From R-RK-3 sp963834945 (GTDB lineage: Bacteria > Pseudomonadota > Alphaproteobacteria > Rhizobiales > Rhodomicrobiaceae): a stretch of DNA of 64,000 bases. This document shows positions 25,742-34,575 of the stretch, one piece after another. The stretch spans positions 186,001 through 250,000 of the forward strand of contig CAWIDT010000001.1 in assembly GCA_963834945.1 (NCBI GenBank), read 5' to 3'. The number at the start of each line of letters is the position of its first letter. Position 1 is the first letter of the stretch. The notes under the pieces were generated by a model. It was not told the origin of the DNA. It made no database searches and was given only the letters and a program-made list of their open reading frames with translations. Position numbers and translations under genes: made by a program.

Positions 25742-27370
25742 TCAGTGGCTCTCCGATGCGGCTGGCGGAGCGCCTGGCGCATCGGGCTTGCGTATGATGA
25801 CCGTCATAACGACAAGGCAGGCGAACATCACGGTGAACAGCAGGAAGATATCCGCGAACGCCATCACCGATGCCTCGCGGTGGAGAAGCCCGCTGAGCTG
25901 TTTCAACGCCATGTTGCCGGCGTCGGAGCCGAAATCGTGGAAGCGCTGGGTCAAACCTTGCAGGGTTTCCACCGCCGGCTGGCGGCTCCAGTTCAGGCTC
26001 TCCTTCAAGCGCGCCATGTGAAGATCGGTGCGGTTGATCAGCAGCGTGTTGAGCGTCGCCAGTCCCACCGCGCCGCCGAGATTTCGGGTGAGATTGAAGA
26101 CGGCGGATGCGTCCTTCACGCGCTGCGGCGGCAGCGTGCCGAGGGCGATATTGTTGATCGGGATCATCGCCATCATCAGGCCGAAGCCGCGAAAGATCTG
26201 CGGCCAGAACAGTTCCCAGAAGTCCCATTCATGCGTCACATGCGACATCAGCCAGGTGCCGATGGCGAAGCTAATAAAGCCGGTGACGATGACGTAGCGC
26301 GTGTCCACCTTGCCGATGAGACGCCCGACGATCGGTGCGGTGAGGAACATCATCAGGCCGGTGACGAACATGGTCTCGCCGATCATCAACGCATTGTAGC
26401 CGCGGATCTGGGCGAGGTAGACCGGATAGATGTAAGTAAGGCCATAGAGCGCCGTCCCGACCGTGAAGTTGAACAGGGAGCCCACCGCGTAATTCCGGTT
26501 GGTGAACGATGTTAAATCCACGATTGGAAATTGCGCGGTCAGCACGCGCCAGAAGAACAGAACGCCTGCCACCGCCGAAACGACGGCGAAAATCAGCACC
26601 GACTGATCCTCGAACCAGTAGTTGCGCGCGCCTTCCTCCAGAACATATTGCAACGAGCCCAGGAAGGCCGCCATGGTCAGAAAGCCGGTCCAATCGAAAT
26701 TGCGCAAGAGCGAGTAATCCGGTTCGTCGAAGTCGATCAGGACCAGCGAGGCAATCGTCACCCCGATACCGGGCAGGATGTTGATGAAGAACAGCCAGTG
26801 CCAGGAGAGATGTTCGGTCAGATAGCCGCCGACCGTGGGCCCGATGGTCGGGGCGAGCGTGACCACGAGGCCGATCATCGGCGTTATCAGGCCCATGCGG
26901 GAGCGCGGGAATATCAGATAGGCGGAGGCGAAAACGGTCGGGATCATGCCGCCGCCGATGAAACCCTGGATCAGGCGCCAGAAGATCATCTCGTCGAGAT
27001 TGGTCGAGAGGCCGCACATGAAGCTGGCGACCGTGAAACCCGCGGCAGCGGCGGCGAACAGGGTTCGCGTGCCGAGCGCCCGCGATAAAAATCCCGAAAG
27101 CGGGATCATGATGACTTCGGCGATCAGATAAGAGGTCTGCACCCAGGCGATTTCGTCCGGGCTGGCGGAAAGCCCCGCCTGAATTTCAGCGAGCGAGGCG
27201 GAGACGATCTGGATGTCAAGAATCGCCATGAACATCCCGAACACCATGCAGATGAACGCGATGAACCGCTTGGGGTCGATGCGGTCCGCTTCGGCTCGCC
27301 CGGCGGGCGGCGCGGCCGGCGGCGAAGCGGCACCGCCACGGACATTCAGCGTATGAACATTATCGGACAT
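25742..27370 (-). CDS. emrB: DHA2-family multidrug efflux MFS transporter (EmrB-like)
   Basis: A 542-residue, 14-helix major facilitator. It opens after a 35-residue cytoplasmic leader with FIAFICMVFGMFMAILDIQIVSASL, the DHA2 signature, followed by DEIAWVQTSYLIAEVIMIPLSG. The EmrB subfamily works with an EmrA periplasmic adaptor to expel drugs across both membranes. The emrA gene lies 26 bp upstream on the same strand. The promoter region has two TetR-type operators, so expression is probably controlled by the divergent TetR gene. Confidence 0.92.
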   Translation of the reverse strand: MSDNVHTLNVRGGAASPPAAPPAGRAEADRIDPKRFIAFICMVFGMFMAILDIQIVSASLAEIQAGLSASPDEIAWVQTSYLIAEVIMIPLSGFLSRALGTRTLFAAAAAGFTVASFMCGLSTNLDEMIFWRLIQGFIGGGMIPTVFASAYLIFPRSRMGLITPMIGLVVTLAPTIGPTVGGYLTEHLSWHWLFFINILPGIGVTIASLVLIDFDEPDYSLLRNFDWTGFLTMAAFLGSLQYVLEEGARNYWFEDQSVLIFAVVSAVAGVLFFWRVLTAQFPIVDLTSFTNRNYAVGSLFNFTVGTALYGLTYIYPVYLAQIRGYNALMIGETMFVTGLMMFLTAPIVGRLIGKVDTRYVIVTGFISFAIGTWLMSHVTHEWDFWELFWPQIFRGFGLMMAMIPINNIALGTLPPQRVKDASAVFNLTRNLGGAVGLATLNTLLINRTDLHMARLKESLNWSRQPAVETLQGLTQRFHDFGSDAGNMALKQLSGLLHREASVMAFADIFLLFTVMFACLVVMTVIIRKPDAPGAPPAASESH

Positions 27371-27396
27371 GATGGGCGGTCCCGTTCAATCCCGTG

Positions 27397-28692
27397 TCAG
27401 CGCGACGCGGCCGGCGAGGACGGCCGCGGCTCGGTTTGAGCCGCCTCTGCGCTGGCCGTGTCGCCCTTGGTATTGACGCTGACATAGACCGACATCCCCG
27501 GACGCAGCAGGTCGTGCTCTTCAGGGCGCTGGTCGACGCGGATACGCACCGGCACGCGCTGAACGATCTTGGTGAAATTGCCGGTGGCGTTTTCGGGCGG
27601 GAGCAGCGAAAACACCGAGCCGGACGCCGGCGCAAAGCTTACGACGCGGCCCTTGAAGACATGACCGGGCATCGCATCGACCTCGACATCGACCGGCTGG
27701 CCGGGGCGCAACCGCTCCAGCTGGGTTTCCTTGAAATTGGCGTCGATATATACGTGGTCGAGCTGCACCAGGCTGGCGAGCCGCTGGCTCGGCTGGATAA
27801 AATCGCCCTTCTGCATGGCGCGATTGCCGATCACGCCCTCGAAGGGCGCGCGGATATCGGTGAAGGAGAGATCGCGCTCCGCCATGGCCAGCGAGGTCTG
27901 CAATTGATCGAGCGTGCGTTCTGCCTCGACCTTCTGCGCTTTCAGCACCTCGCCGCTGGCGACGGCGGCATCGATCCCGGCCTTTCCGCTTCGAACATTG
28001 GCGATGGCGCGCGTGTTGTTGGCCTGGGCCGTCTCCAGCGTCTGGCGGCTTGAGAAGTCGCGTGTCGCAAGGTCGTTCTGGCGATCCAGTTCGAGCTTGG
28101 CGCGTGTGGCATCCGCTTCCGTCGCGCCGAGCTGCGCCCGCGCCTGCTCCACATTGGCCTGCTGCGCCTCGATCTGGCGGCCGATGCGGTCTATCGAGGC
28201 CTGCTGCACCGAAATCTTGTCCTTCGCCGTCTGCACGGCGAGGCGATAATCGCCATCATCAATCCGCGCGATGATATCGCCGGTCTTGACGGGGCTGTTG
28301 TCGGCCACGTTCACGGAGGTCACATAGCCCGAAACCTTGGCGGACAGCGTGGCGATGTCGGCGTGAATATAGGCGTCGTCCGTGGTGATCTGGAACCGCC
28401 CGACGGTCCAATAGCGGTAGCCGTAATATAGCCCTGCGGCGAGAGCGAGCGGGATTACGATCAGGGCGACGGTCTTGCGGATCGAACCCGATTTGGCCGG
28501 CTTCGCCGCCTGTTCGGCCTTTGCCTCAGGGATTGAGCGTTCGATTGCGGGCGCATGCGGCGCGCTGTCCTGCGCCCGGAGCTTTTGCACGACGGGAGCG
28601 GCTGCGCCTTCGGTCTCCAAGGCGTCAAGCCGAGCTTCGGATGCTTCGGCCTGCGTTTGGCCTGTATCGGCCTGCTTCATCTCACGTTTCAC
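27397..28692 (-). CDS. emrA: HlyD-family efflux adaptor (EmrA-like)
   Basis: A protein of about 431 residues. The acidic cytoplasmic N-terminus (1-75) is longer than usual, then comes one membrane helix (VALIVIPLALAAGLYYGYRYW), a biotinyl-lipoyl half (DDAYIHADIATLSAKVSGYVTSV), a long coiled coil (about residues 140-260) and the second lipoyl half and beta-barrel (RAPFEGVIGNRAMQKGDFIQP). It links EmrB to an outer-membrane channel. I choose the GTG at 28692 because AGGAG lies seven bases upstream; an ATG at 28680 is also possible. Confidence 0.9.
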   Translation of the reverse strand: MKREMKQADTGQTQAEASEARLDALETEGAAAPVVQKLRAQDSAPHAPAIERSIPEAKAEQAAKPAKSGSIRKTVALIVIPLALAAGLYYGYRYWTVGRFQITTDDAYIHADIATLSAKVSGYVTSVNVADNSPVKTGDIIARIDDGDYRLAVQTAKDKISVQQASIDRIGRQIEAQQANVEQARAQLGATEADATRAKLELDRQNDLATRDFSSRQTLETAQANNTRAIANVRSGKAGIDAAVASGEVLKAQKVEAERTLDQLQTSLAMAERDLSFTDIRAPFEGVIGNRAMQKGDFIQPSQRLASLVQLDHVYIDANFKETQLERLRPGQPVDVEVDAMPGHVFKGRVVSFAPASGSVFSLLPPENATGNFTKIVQRVPVRIRVDQRPEEHDLLRPGMSVYVSVNTKGDTASAEAAQTEPRPSSPAASR

Positions 28693-28726
28693 GCATTTTC
28701 TCCTAAGCAGCACCGGCGCGGCGTTG

Positions 28727-28797
28727 ACCGAACCGTTCAGTTCACCATTTAATAGTCCTGAGCGCTGCAGATTTCAAGCCTGACCGAACGGTTCGGT
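28727..28797. promoter_or_regulatory. Two palindromic TetR-type operators in the emrAB/tetR divergent promoter
   Basis: ACCGAACGGTTCGGT (28783-28797) is a perfect 15-bp palindrome around a central G. ACCGAACCGTTCAGT (28727-28741) is the same with one arm mismatch. They are 56 bp apart in the 149-bp gap between the efflux operon and the TetR gene. The shared half-site ACCGAAC strongly suggests one regulator binding both. Confidence 0.75.
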
Positions 28798-28841
28798 TTG
28801 TTTTATGGTCATCGCCAGAATTTTGGCCTAAGGTCCATGTC

Positions 28842-29486
28842 ATGAATGAGAATTCCGAAATAAGCCTGGTGCCGCACGAGGTTCAAAAGGACCGCGCTAA
28901 GTGCCGCCAGATAATGGATGGCGCCCGCATAGTGTTCCTTGAGAAAGGATTCGATGCCGCCAGCATGGGAGAAATTGCCCGACAGGCAGGGGTCTCCAAA
29001 GGTACGCTGTATGTCTATTTCGAAAGTAAAGAAGAGCTGTTCGAAACGATTTTCGAGGAAGAAAGCACCGCCCAGGCCGAGCAGGTCTTCGCGCTCGATC
29101 ATTCCGACCGCAATGTCGGATCGGTGCTGAAGCGGCTGGGCTGCGACTATGTGCGCTTTCTCTGCGATCCGGCGAGGCTATCGTCGCACCGCACGGTTCT
29201 CAGTATTGCCGAGCGGATGCCAGCACTGGGACAGCGCTTTTACGATGCAGGACCGGCGACCGGCGTGGCGCGCGTCCGCCGCTATCTCGAAGCGCAGGTC
29301 GAGGCCGGCGTGCTGCAGATGGAGGATTGCGAGCTGGCCGCCGCGCAATTCCTGGACGCCTGCCCTTCGATGATGTTCAAGCCGATGATCTTTTCGTCCT
29401 CCCCGCCCCCTACGGCTGAGCGGATCAGCTATGTGGTCGCCGCCGCCGTGCGGACGTTTCTTGCGGCTTACGCCGTCAAAGGATGA
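28842..29486 (+). CDS. TetR/AcrR-family transcriptional regulator
   Basis: A 214-residue repressor-type regulator. The N-terminal helix-turn-helix reads FDAASMGEIARQAGVSKGTLYVYFESKEELF, a clear TetR motif. The C-terminal ligand-binding domain is helical and variable, with TERISYVVAAAVRTFLAAYA at the end. Divergent from emrAB with two palindromes between, so it probably represses that efflux operon and itself. Its 3' end overlaps the 3' end of hslU by 11 bp (convergent). Confidence 0.9.
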   Translation: MNENSEISLVPHEVQKDRAKCRQIMDGARIVFLEKGFDAASMGEIARQAGVSKGTLYVYFESKEELFETIFEEESTAQAEQVFALDHSDRNVGSVLKRLGCDYVRFLCDPARLSSHRTVLSIAERMPALGQRFYDAGPATGVARVRRYLEAQVEAGVLQMEDCELAAAQFLDACPSMMFKPMIFSSSPPPTAERISYVVAAAVRTFLAAYAVKG

Positions 29487-30789
29487 ATTTGCTGAGATCG
29501 GTATTGCGCGCGAGATCGCCGATGTGCTGCTGAACGTAATCGGCGTCGATGGTGACGGCGCTTACGCCGCGGTCCGAGGCCTCGAAGCTGATCTCGTCCA
29601 GCACCCGTTCCATGACCGTAGACAGCCGCCGGGCGCCGATATTCTCGACGCTTGAGTTGACCTGGACGGCGATGTCGGCAATGGCGTCGATGCCTTCCTC
29701 GGTGAAATCCAGGGCCACGCCTTCGGTGGCCATCAGCGCGATATATTGCTTGATCAGGCTGGCCTGCGGTTCGCGCAGGATGCGGCGGAAATCGTCGCGA
29801 GTCAGGGCGTTCAACTCCACCCGGATGGGCAGGCGGCCCTGCATTTCAGGCAGCAGGTCGGAGGGCTTGGCCACATGGAATGCCCCCGATGCGATGAACA
29901 GGATGTGATCAGTCTTCACCGGCCCGTATTTGGTACCGACGGTGGTGCCTTCGATCAGAGGCAGCAGGTCGCGCTGCACGCCCTCGCGGCTGACGTCGGC
30001 GCTGGCCCGGTCCGAGCGCGAGCAGATCTTGTCGATCTCATCGATGAAGACGATGCCGTTATTTTCGACGACCTTGACCGCTTCCTGGACGATCTGGTCG
30101 TTGTCGAGCAGCTTGTCGGACTCTTCGTTGATCAGCAGCGCATAGCTGTCCTTGACTGACGTCTTGCGCTTCTTGGTGCGCCCGCCGAATGCCTTGCCCA
30201 GCATCTCGTTGATATTGATCATGCCGATTTGGCTGCCCGGCATGCCAGGGATTTCGAAGCTGGGCATGCCCGACCCGGTGTCGCTGACCTCGACCTCGAT
30301 CTCCTTATCATCCAATTCGCCGGAGCGGAGCCGCTTGCGGAAGCTTTCCCGCGTCGAGGGCGAGGAATTCGGCCCGACCAACGCCGTGATCACACGCTCT
30401 TCCGCCAGCAGATGCGCATTGGCCTGCACGTCGTTGCGCCGGCCGTCACGCACGAGGCTGACCCCGATTTCCAGCAAATCTCGGATGATCTGATCGACAT
30501 CGCGGCCGACATAGCCGACCTCGGTGAATTTGGTGGCCTCCACCTTCAGAAACGGCGCATTGGCGAGCTTTGCTAGGCGGCGGGAAATCTCGGTTTTGCC
30601 GACGCCCGTCGGGCCGATCATCAGGATGTTCTTCGGCAGCACTTCCTCGCGCATCTCGCCTTCAAGCTGCTGCCGGCGCCAGCGATTGCGCAGCGCAATG
30701 GCCACGGCTCGCTTGGCGGCGTTCTGGCCGACGATGAAGCGGTCGAGTTCGGAGACAATTTCGCGAGGCGAGAAATCGGGCATGGTCAA
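29476..30789 (-). CDS. hslU: ATP-dependent protease ATPase subunit HslU
   Basis: A 437-residue AAA+ unfoldase that feeds substrates to the HslV peptidase. Walker A is GPTGVGKTEISRR, the pore loop region is EVGYVGRDVDQIIRDL, Walker B is NGIVFIDEIDKI, and the protein ends with DLSKFIL, the C-terminal tail that docks into HslV. Length is normal. It follows hslV at a distance of 69 bp on the same strand. Confidence 0.97.
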   Translation of the reverse strand: MTMPDFSPREIVSELDRFIVGQNAAKRAVAIALRNRWRRQQLEGEMREEVLPKNILMIGPTGVGKTEISRRLAKLANAPFLKVEATKFTEVGYVGRDVDQIIRDLLEIGVSLVRDGRRNDVQANAHLLAEERVITALVGPNSSPSTRESFRKRLRSGELDDKEIEVEVSDTGSGMPSFEIPGMPGSQIGMININEMLGKAFGGRTKKRKTSVKDSYALLINEESDKLLDNDQIVQEAVKVVENNGIVFIDEIDKICSRSDRASADVSREGVQRDLLPLIEGTTVGTKYGPVKTDHILFIASGAFHVAKPSDLLPEMQGRLPIRVELNALTRDDFRRILREPQASLIKQYIALMATEGVALDFTEEGIDAIADIAVQVNSSVENIGARRLSTVMERVLDEISFEASDRGVSAVTIDADYVQQHIGDLARNTDLSKFIL

Positions 30790-30858
30790 TGTGATCTTAG
30801 GTTTGTTTCGGGTGCGCGGTCCTGATCGAGGCGCGCCATCAGCGCCGTGCGCAATGCG

Positions 30859-31422
30859 TCACTGCTCGGCATCGAGCGATTCTACGATCAGATTGCCGTT
30901 CGTATACACACAAATATCGGCCGCGATGGCCATTGCCTTGCGCGCCACGGTTTCCGCGTCCATGTCGGTATCGTAGAGCGCGCGGGCGGCGGCGAGCGCG
31001 TAATTGCCGCCGGAGCCGATGCCCATGACGTTCATCTCAGGCTCCAGCACGTCTCCTGTGCCGGTCAGTACCAGCGTCTTGGACCGGTCGGCGACGATCA
31101 TCATGGCCTCCAGGCGGCGCAGATAGCGGTCGGTACGCCAGTCCTTCGCCAGATCGACGCAGGCGCGCATGAGTTGCTCGGGATATTGTTCGAGCTTGGC
31201 TTCAAGCCGCTCCAGCAGTGTGAAGGCATCGGCCGTCGCACCGGCAAATCCGGAGATGACATTGCCCTTGCCCAGGCTGCGCACCTTGCGGGCGTTGCCT
31301 TTGATGATGGTTTGCCCGAGCGAAACCTGGCCGTCGCCGGCAATCACCACCTTGTTGCCCTTGCGGACCGTAAGGATCGTCGTGCCATGCCAATGCGGGT
31401 AAGCGGAGGTGTGTTCGGTCAT
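30859..31422 (-). CDS. hslV: ATP-dependent protease peptidase subunit HslV
   Basis: A proteasome-related threonine peptidase of about 187 residues. After a short leader (MTEHTSAYPHWHG) the mature chain begins TTILTVRKGNKVVIAGDGQVSLG, where the first threonine is the nucleophile after processing. GNVISGFAGATADAFTL and MGIGSGGNYALAAARAL are conserved. The ATG at 31422 is preferred; an upstream ATG at 31452 would add ten residues. Forms an operon with hslU. Confidence 0.96.
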   Translation of the reverse strand: MTEHTSAYPHWHGTTILTVRKGNKVVIAGDGQVSLGQTIIKGNARKVRSLGKGNVISGFAGATADAFTLLERLEAKLEQYPEQLMRACVDLAKDWRTDRYLRRLEAMMIVADRSKTLVLTGTGDVLEPEMNVMGIGSGGNYALAAARALYDTDMDAETVARKAMAIAADICVYTNGNLIVESLDAEQ

Positions 31423-31553
31423 GATTTCGGACTTGAGAAAGCTTCGTAGCATATCGTAAACGGTGTATCCGATATCAAGCGTTCGCTGCTAAGGTGCAAC
31501 CGCAATTGACAAAGCTGGAGGCGGGCCGCCGCTAAGGTCCGGCGCCGATCCGG

Positions 31554-32156
31554 ATGGACACCATGCGCAAAGCCAGTATCAACCGCAAGACCAAAGAAAC
31601 CCAGATTGCCGTCGACGTCACCCTTGACGGGACGGGCATGTATGAGATCCAGACCGGGATCGGCTTTCTCGACCACATGCTGGAGCAACTGGCGCGCCAT
31701 TCGCTGATGGACATCCGGCTGCATGCACAGGGCGACCTGCATGTGGACCAGCATCACACCGCTGAAGATAGCGGCATCGTGCTGGGACAGGCGGTGGCGC
31801 GGGCGCTGGGCGAGAAGCACGGCATCGCGCGCTACGCCTCGGTGTACCTGCCGATGGACGAGGCGCTGACGCGGGTGGCGCTGGACATTTCAGGACGACC
31901 GTTCCTGGTGTGGAAGGTGCGGTTTCCGGCCGCGAAGATCGGCGACATGGACACCGAACTGTTCCGCGAATGGTTCCAGGCCTTCGCGCAGAACGCCGGG
32001 ATCACGCTGCATGTCGAAACACTCTATGGCGAGAACTCGCATCACATCGCGGAAACTTGCTATAAGGGCCTGGCGAGGGCGCTGCGGGCGGCAATCGCCA
32101 TCGACGCGGCGCTTGACGGCCAACTGCCGACGACAAAGGGCACGCTCAGCGGCTAG
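31554..32156 (+). CDS. hisB: Imidazoleglycerol-phosphate dehydratase HisB
   Basis: A 200-residue enzyme for the sixth histidine-synthesis step. The duplicated metal-binding signatures are IGFLDHMLEQLARHS and DLHVDQHHTAEDSGIVLG in the first half and ITLHVETLYGENSHHIAE in the second. It is the monofunctional form, without phosphatase. It starts the his cluster, divergent from hslV. The stop TAG is contiguous with a fragment of mosaic repeat family B (AGAGCACGATCGGG). Confidence 0.97.
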   Translation: MDTMRKASINRKTKETQIAVDVTLDGTGMYEIQTGIGFLDHMLEQLARHSLMDIRLHAQGDLHVDQHHTAEDSGIVLGQAVARALGEKHGIARYASVYLPMDEALTRVALDISGRPFLVWKVRFPAAKIGDMDTELFREWFQAFAQNAGITLHVETLYGENSHHIAETCYKGLARALRAAIAIDAALDGQLPTTKGTLSG

Positions 32157-32168
32157 AGCACGATCGGG
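32153..32168 (+). repeat. Fragment of mosaic repeat family B
   Basis: CTAGAGCACGATCGGG matches the outer end of family B (compare the reverse complement of 17455-17470). It begins inside the hisB stop codon. Only about 16 bp remain, so it is a degenerate or partial copy. Confidence 0.45.
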
Positions 32169-32185
32169 CAAGGAAAGGACGACGG

Positions 32186-32689
32186 GTGCAGACTTACACC
32201 GTTTTTGAACCGCGCGTCGGTCCGGAGGACATCGAGGAACGCGCGGGCAAGCTGATTTTCGTGAAGGAAGGGTTTTCCTTCTGGGCCTTCGTCGCGCCGG
32301 CGCTATGGTTGCTGGTCAACCGGGTCTGGTGGGGGCTGCTGGCCTATCTCGTGCTCGCCGGGGCGGTTATTGGGGCGCTGACGGCGATCGGCGCAAACGA
32401 GCAGGTCGTCTTTTGGGGCGGCCTGGTGATCAACCTGCTGTTCGGCTTCGAAGCGCGAGACCTCTATCGCGGCTCGCTGGAGCGGAAGGGGTTTGGGCTG
32501 ATCGGCGTCGTATCCGGACCAAGTCTGGAGGCGTGCGAGCGGCGATTCCTGCAGGAATGGCTGCCGGAGGCGCACGGCCAGCGCTCAAGGCTGATGGCGA
32601 TGTCGGCAACCGGCGCGCCCGGTCCGGGAATGGCGTCGCGCGTGCTCGGCGATCCGGTGATCGGGATGTTCCCGGCGCATGGCGGCTAG
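32186..32689 (+). CDS. DUF2628 membrane protein
   Basis: A 167-residue inner-membrane protein with hydrophobic segments FWAFVAPALWLLVNRVWWG, LLAYLVLAGAVIGALTAIG and VFWGGLVINLLFGFEAR, and a YRGSLERKGFGLIG segment after them, as in DUF2628 proteins. It lies between hisB and hisH, a position conserved in many alphaproteobacteria, but its part in histidine synthesis, if any, is unknown. It ends eight bases before hisH. Confidence 0.85.
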   Translation: MQTYTVFEPRVGPEDIEERAGKLIFVKEGFSFWAFVAPALWLLVNRVWWGLLAYLVLAGAVIGALTAIGANEQVVFWGGLVINLLFGFEARDLYRGSLERKGFGLIGVVSGPSLEACERRFLQEWLPEAHGQRSRLMAMSATGAPGPGMASRVLGDPVIGMFPAHGG

Positions 32690-32696
32690 CGGCGCG

Positions 32697-33347
32697 ATGA
32701 ACGTCGCCATTATCGATTATGGCTCGGGCAATCTGCATTCGGCGGCGAAGGCGTTCGAACGCGCGTCCTCCGAGGCTGAAACCGGCCACCGCATCCTGGT
32801 CACCGCCGATCCAGAGGATGTCCGCCGCGCCGAGCGCATCGTGCTGCCCGGCGTCGGCGCCTATGCGGATTGCTGGAACGGGCTCAATGCGGTGGATGGG
32901 ATGATCGAGGCGCTGGAGGAGAGCGTCAGGCGCGCGGGCAAGCCGTTTCTGGGCATTTGCGTCGGCATGCAGCTTCTCTCCGAACGCGGGCATGAATATC
33001 GCGTCACCGAGGGGCTCGGCTGGATCAAAGGCGAGGTGCGGCTGATCCAGCCCGCCGACGAAAACCTCAAAATTCCGCATATGGGCTGGAATACGCTCAA
33101 TGTTGCGATGGATCACCCGCTCCTGAACGGCATACCGGCCGGAAGAGACGGCTGGCATGCCTATTTCGTGCATTCATACGGATTGATGAACACGGAGCGG
33201 AGCGAACTGGTCGCCGAGACCGATTATGGAGGCCCCGTCACGGCCGTGGTCGCCAACGGCAATGTTGCCGGTACGCAGTTCCACCCTGAGAAAAGTCAGA
33301 AGCTTGGCCTCAGGCTGATTGCAAATTTTCTTCGGTGGCGGCCGTGA
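32697..33347 (+). CDS. hisH: Imidazole glycerol phosphate synthase subunit HisH
   Basis: A 216-residue glutaminase that supplies ammonia to HisF. It opens MNVAIIDYGSGNLHS. The nucleophile elbow is FLGICVGMQLLSERG with the catalytic cysteine, and the His/Glu pair lies in VAGTQFHPEKSQKLG. The ATG at 32697 matches the family start; one at 32679 would overlap the preceding gene. The last 38 bases overlap an antisense small gene. Confidence 0.97.
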   Translation: MNVAIIDYGSGNLHSAAKAFERASSEAETGHRILVTADPEDVRRAERIVLPGVGAYADCWNGLNAVDGMIEALEESVRRAGKPFLGICVGMQLLSERGHEYRVTEGLGWIKGEVRLIQPADENLKIPHMGWNTLNVAMDHPLLNGIPAGRDGWHAYFVHSYGLMNTERSELVAETDYGGPVTAVVANGNVAGTQFHPEKSQKLGLRLIANFLRWRP

Positions 33348-33699
33348 GCAGGCGCGATTCGCGCGGCAGTTCCTTGAGGTCGTTGCCGAGCACATTCGCC
33401 AGCAGCTTGACCGGAGCGCGTTCGTACGACGACACCGCGCTCATCCGGCACGGGGCGCCCGGCGCGATGTCCATGCCGGCGATGTCCTCGCCCGCCTCGC
33501 TGATATAGAGCTTGTCGCCGGTGATCAGGTGATCGCCGAGAGCGCCACGGATGTCCGCCGCCGAAAGATCGGTTTCGATGATCCAGAGATTGGCAAGCGG
33601 ATGCTCCCAATCCTCGCCCAGCCGCTTGATCTCCGCGGTCAAGTCGGAATAGTTATTGCCTGGCCGATAGAGGTCATAGGAAATGATATAGCGCCGCAT
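33310..33699 (-). CDS. Small SinR-like (Cas2-like fold?) protein, antisense to hisH end
   Basis: A protein of about 129 residues. The start MRRYIISYDLYRPGNNYSDL, with a beta strand leading to D and then LxAEIKRLGEDW, and the following LWIIETDLSAADIRGALGDHLITGDKLYI resemble the small proteins often labelled SinR family, which share the ferredoxin-like layout of Cas2. There are no cas genes or CRISPR repeats here. The C-terminal 55 residues have no such match. It is convergent with hisH and overlaps it by 38 bp, and it splits hisH from hisA. Confidence 0.55.
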   Translation of the reverse strand: MRRYIISYDLYRPGNNYSDLTAEIKRLGEDWEHPLANLWIIETDLSAADIRGALGDHLITGDKLYISEAGEDIAGMDIAPGAPCRMSAVSSYERAPVKLLANVLGNDLKELPRESRLLTAATEENLQSA

Positions 33700-33834
33700 G
33701 AGGTCCCAAGTCCGATCCAATATTTCGGAAAACTCAGCTCCAGACGCGGGTACAAAAAGGAGCGTACACTTACGCTCGACTTAACGATGTGAGTGTCGCA
33801 GAAGGTTGTGTCTCATTTTAGGCGATTTTAGCGG

Positions 33835-34575
33835 ATGATCCTGTTTCCAGCCATCGATTTAAAAGACGGCCAATGCGTCCGCCTGCGCCAGGGCCGGATG
33901 AGCGAGGCGACCGTGTTCGGGGACGACCCGGCGGCCCAGGCATGCGCCTTCCAGAAGCTTGGCTTCAGATATCTGCATGTCGTTGATTTAAACGGGGCTT
34001 TCGAGGGCGTACCGGTCAATGTCGCGGCGGTGCGGGCGATATTGCAGAGCCTATCAATACCCGTGCAGCTCGGCGGTGGCATTCGCACGATGGCGCAGAT
34101 CGAAAGCTGGCTGAATGAAGGCGTCGCCCGTGTCATTTTGGGCACTGTCGCCGTACGCGACCCGCAGCTCGTGCGCGAATCCGCCGCCGCCTTTCCCGGG
34201 GGCATTGCCGTGGGGATCGACGCCCGCGACGGCCGCGTCGCGATCGAGGGCTGGGCGGAGAGTAGCGAGTTGTCGGCAACCGAGCTGGCGCGGCGCTTCG
34301 AGGATGCGGGCGTCGCCGCCATCATCTATACCGACATTGCGCGGGACGGCCTTCTGACCGGCCTCAACCTCGACGCGACAGCGGCATTGGCGCGCGAGGT
34401 TTCGATCCCGGTGATCGCATCCGGCGGCCTCGCGGGGATCGAGGACATCAAGCGGCTGGCGCAGCCGGAGTTCGCGATGCTGGCCGGCGCCATTGCGGGC
34501 CGGGCGCTCTATGACGGGCGGCTCGATCCGGCCGAAGCGCTGGCGGTGCTGGCGGCAGCAAAGGAAGCGGCATGA
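33835..34575 (+). CDS. hisA: Phosphoribosylformimino-AICAR phosphate isomerase HisA
   Basis: A 246-residue TIM barrel of histidine synthesis. It opens MILFPAIDLKDGQCVRLRQG with the catalytic aspartate, then VQLGGGIRTMAQIE, and in the second half IIYTDIARDGLLTGLN with the second catalytic aspartate and IPVIASGGLAGIEDI as phosphate-binding loops. Length is normal. It overlaps the next gene by 4 bp (ATGA). Confidence 0.97.
   Translation: MILFPAIDLKDGQCVRLRQGRMSEATVFGDDPAAQACAFQKLGFRYLHVVDLNGAFEGVPVNVAAVRAILQSLSIPVQLGGGIRTMAQIESWLNEGVARVILGTVAVRDPQLVRESAAAFPGGIAVGIDARDGRVAIEGWAESSELSATELARRFEDAGVAAIIYTDIARDGLLTGLNLDATAALAREVSIPVIASGGLAGIEDIKRLAQPEFAMLAGAIAGRALYDGRLDPAEALAVLAAAKEAA

Noticed and set aside
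33310..33699. Possible CRISPR-Cas locus from the Cas2-like protein
   Set aside because: No repeat-spacer array and no cas1 or effector genes in the window.
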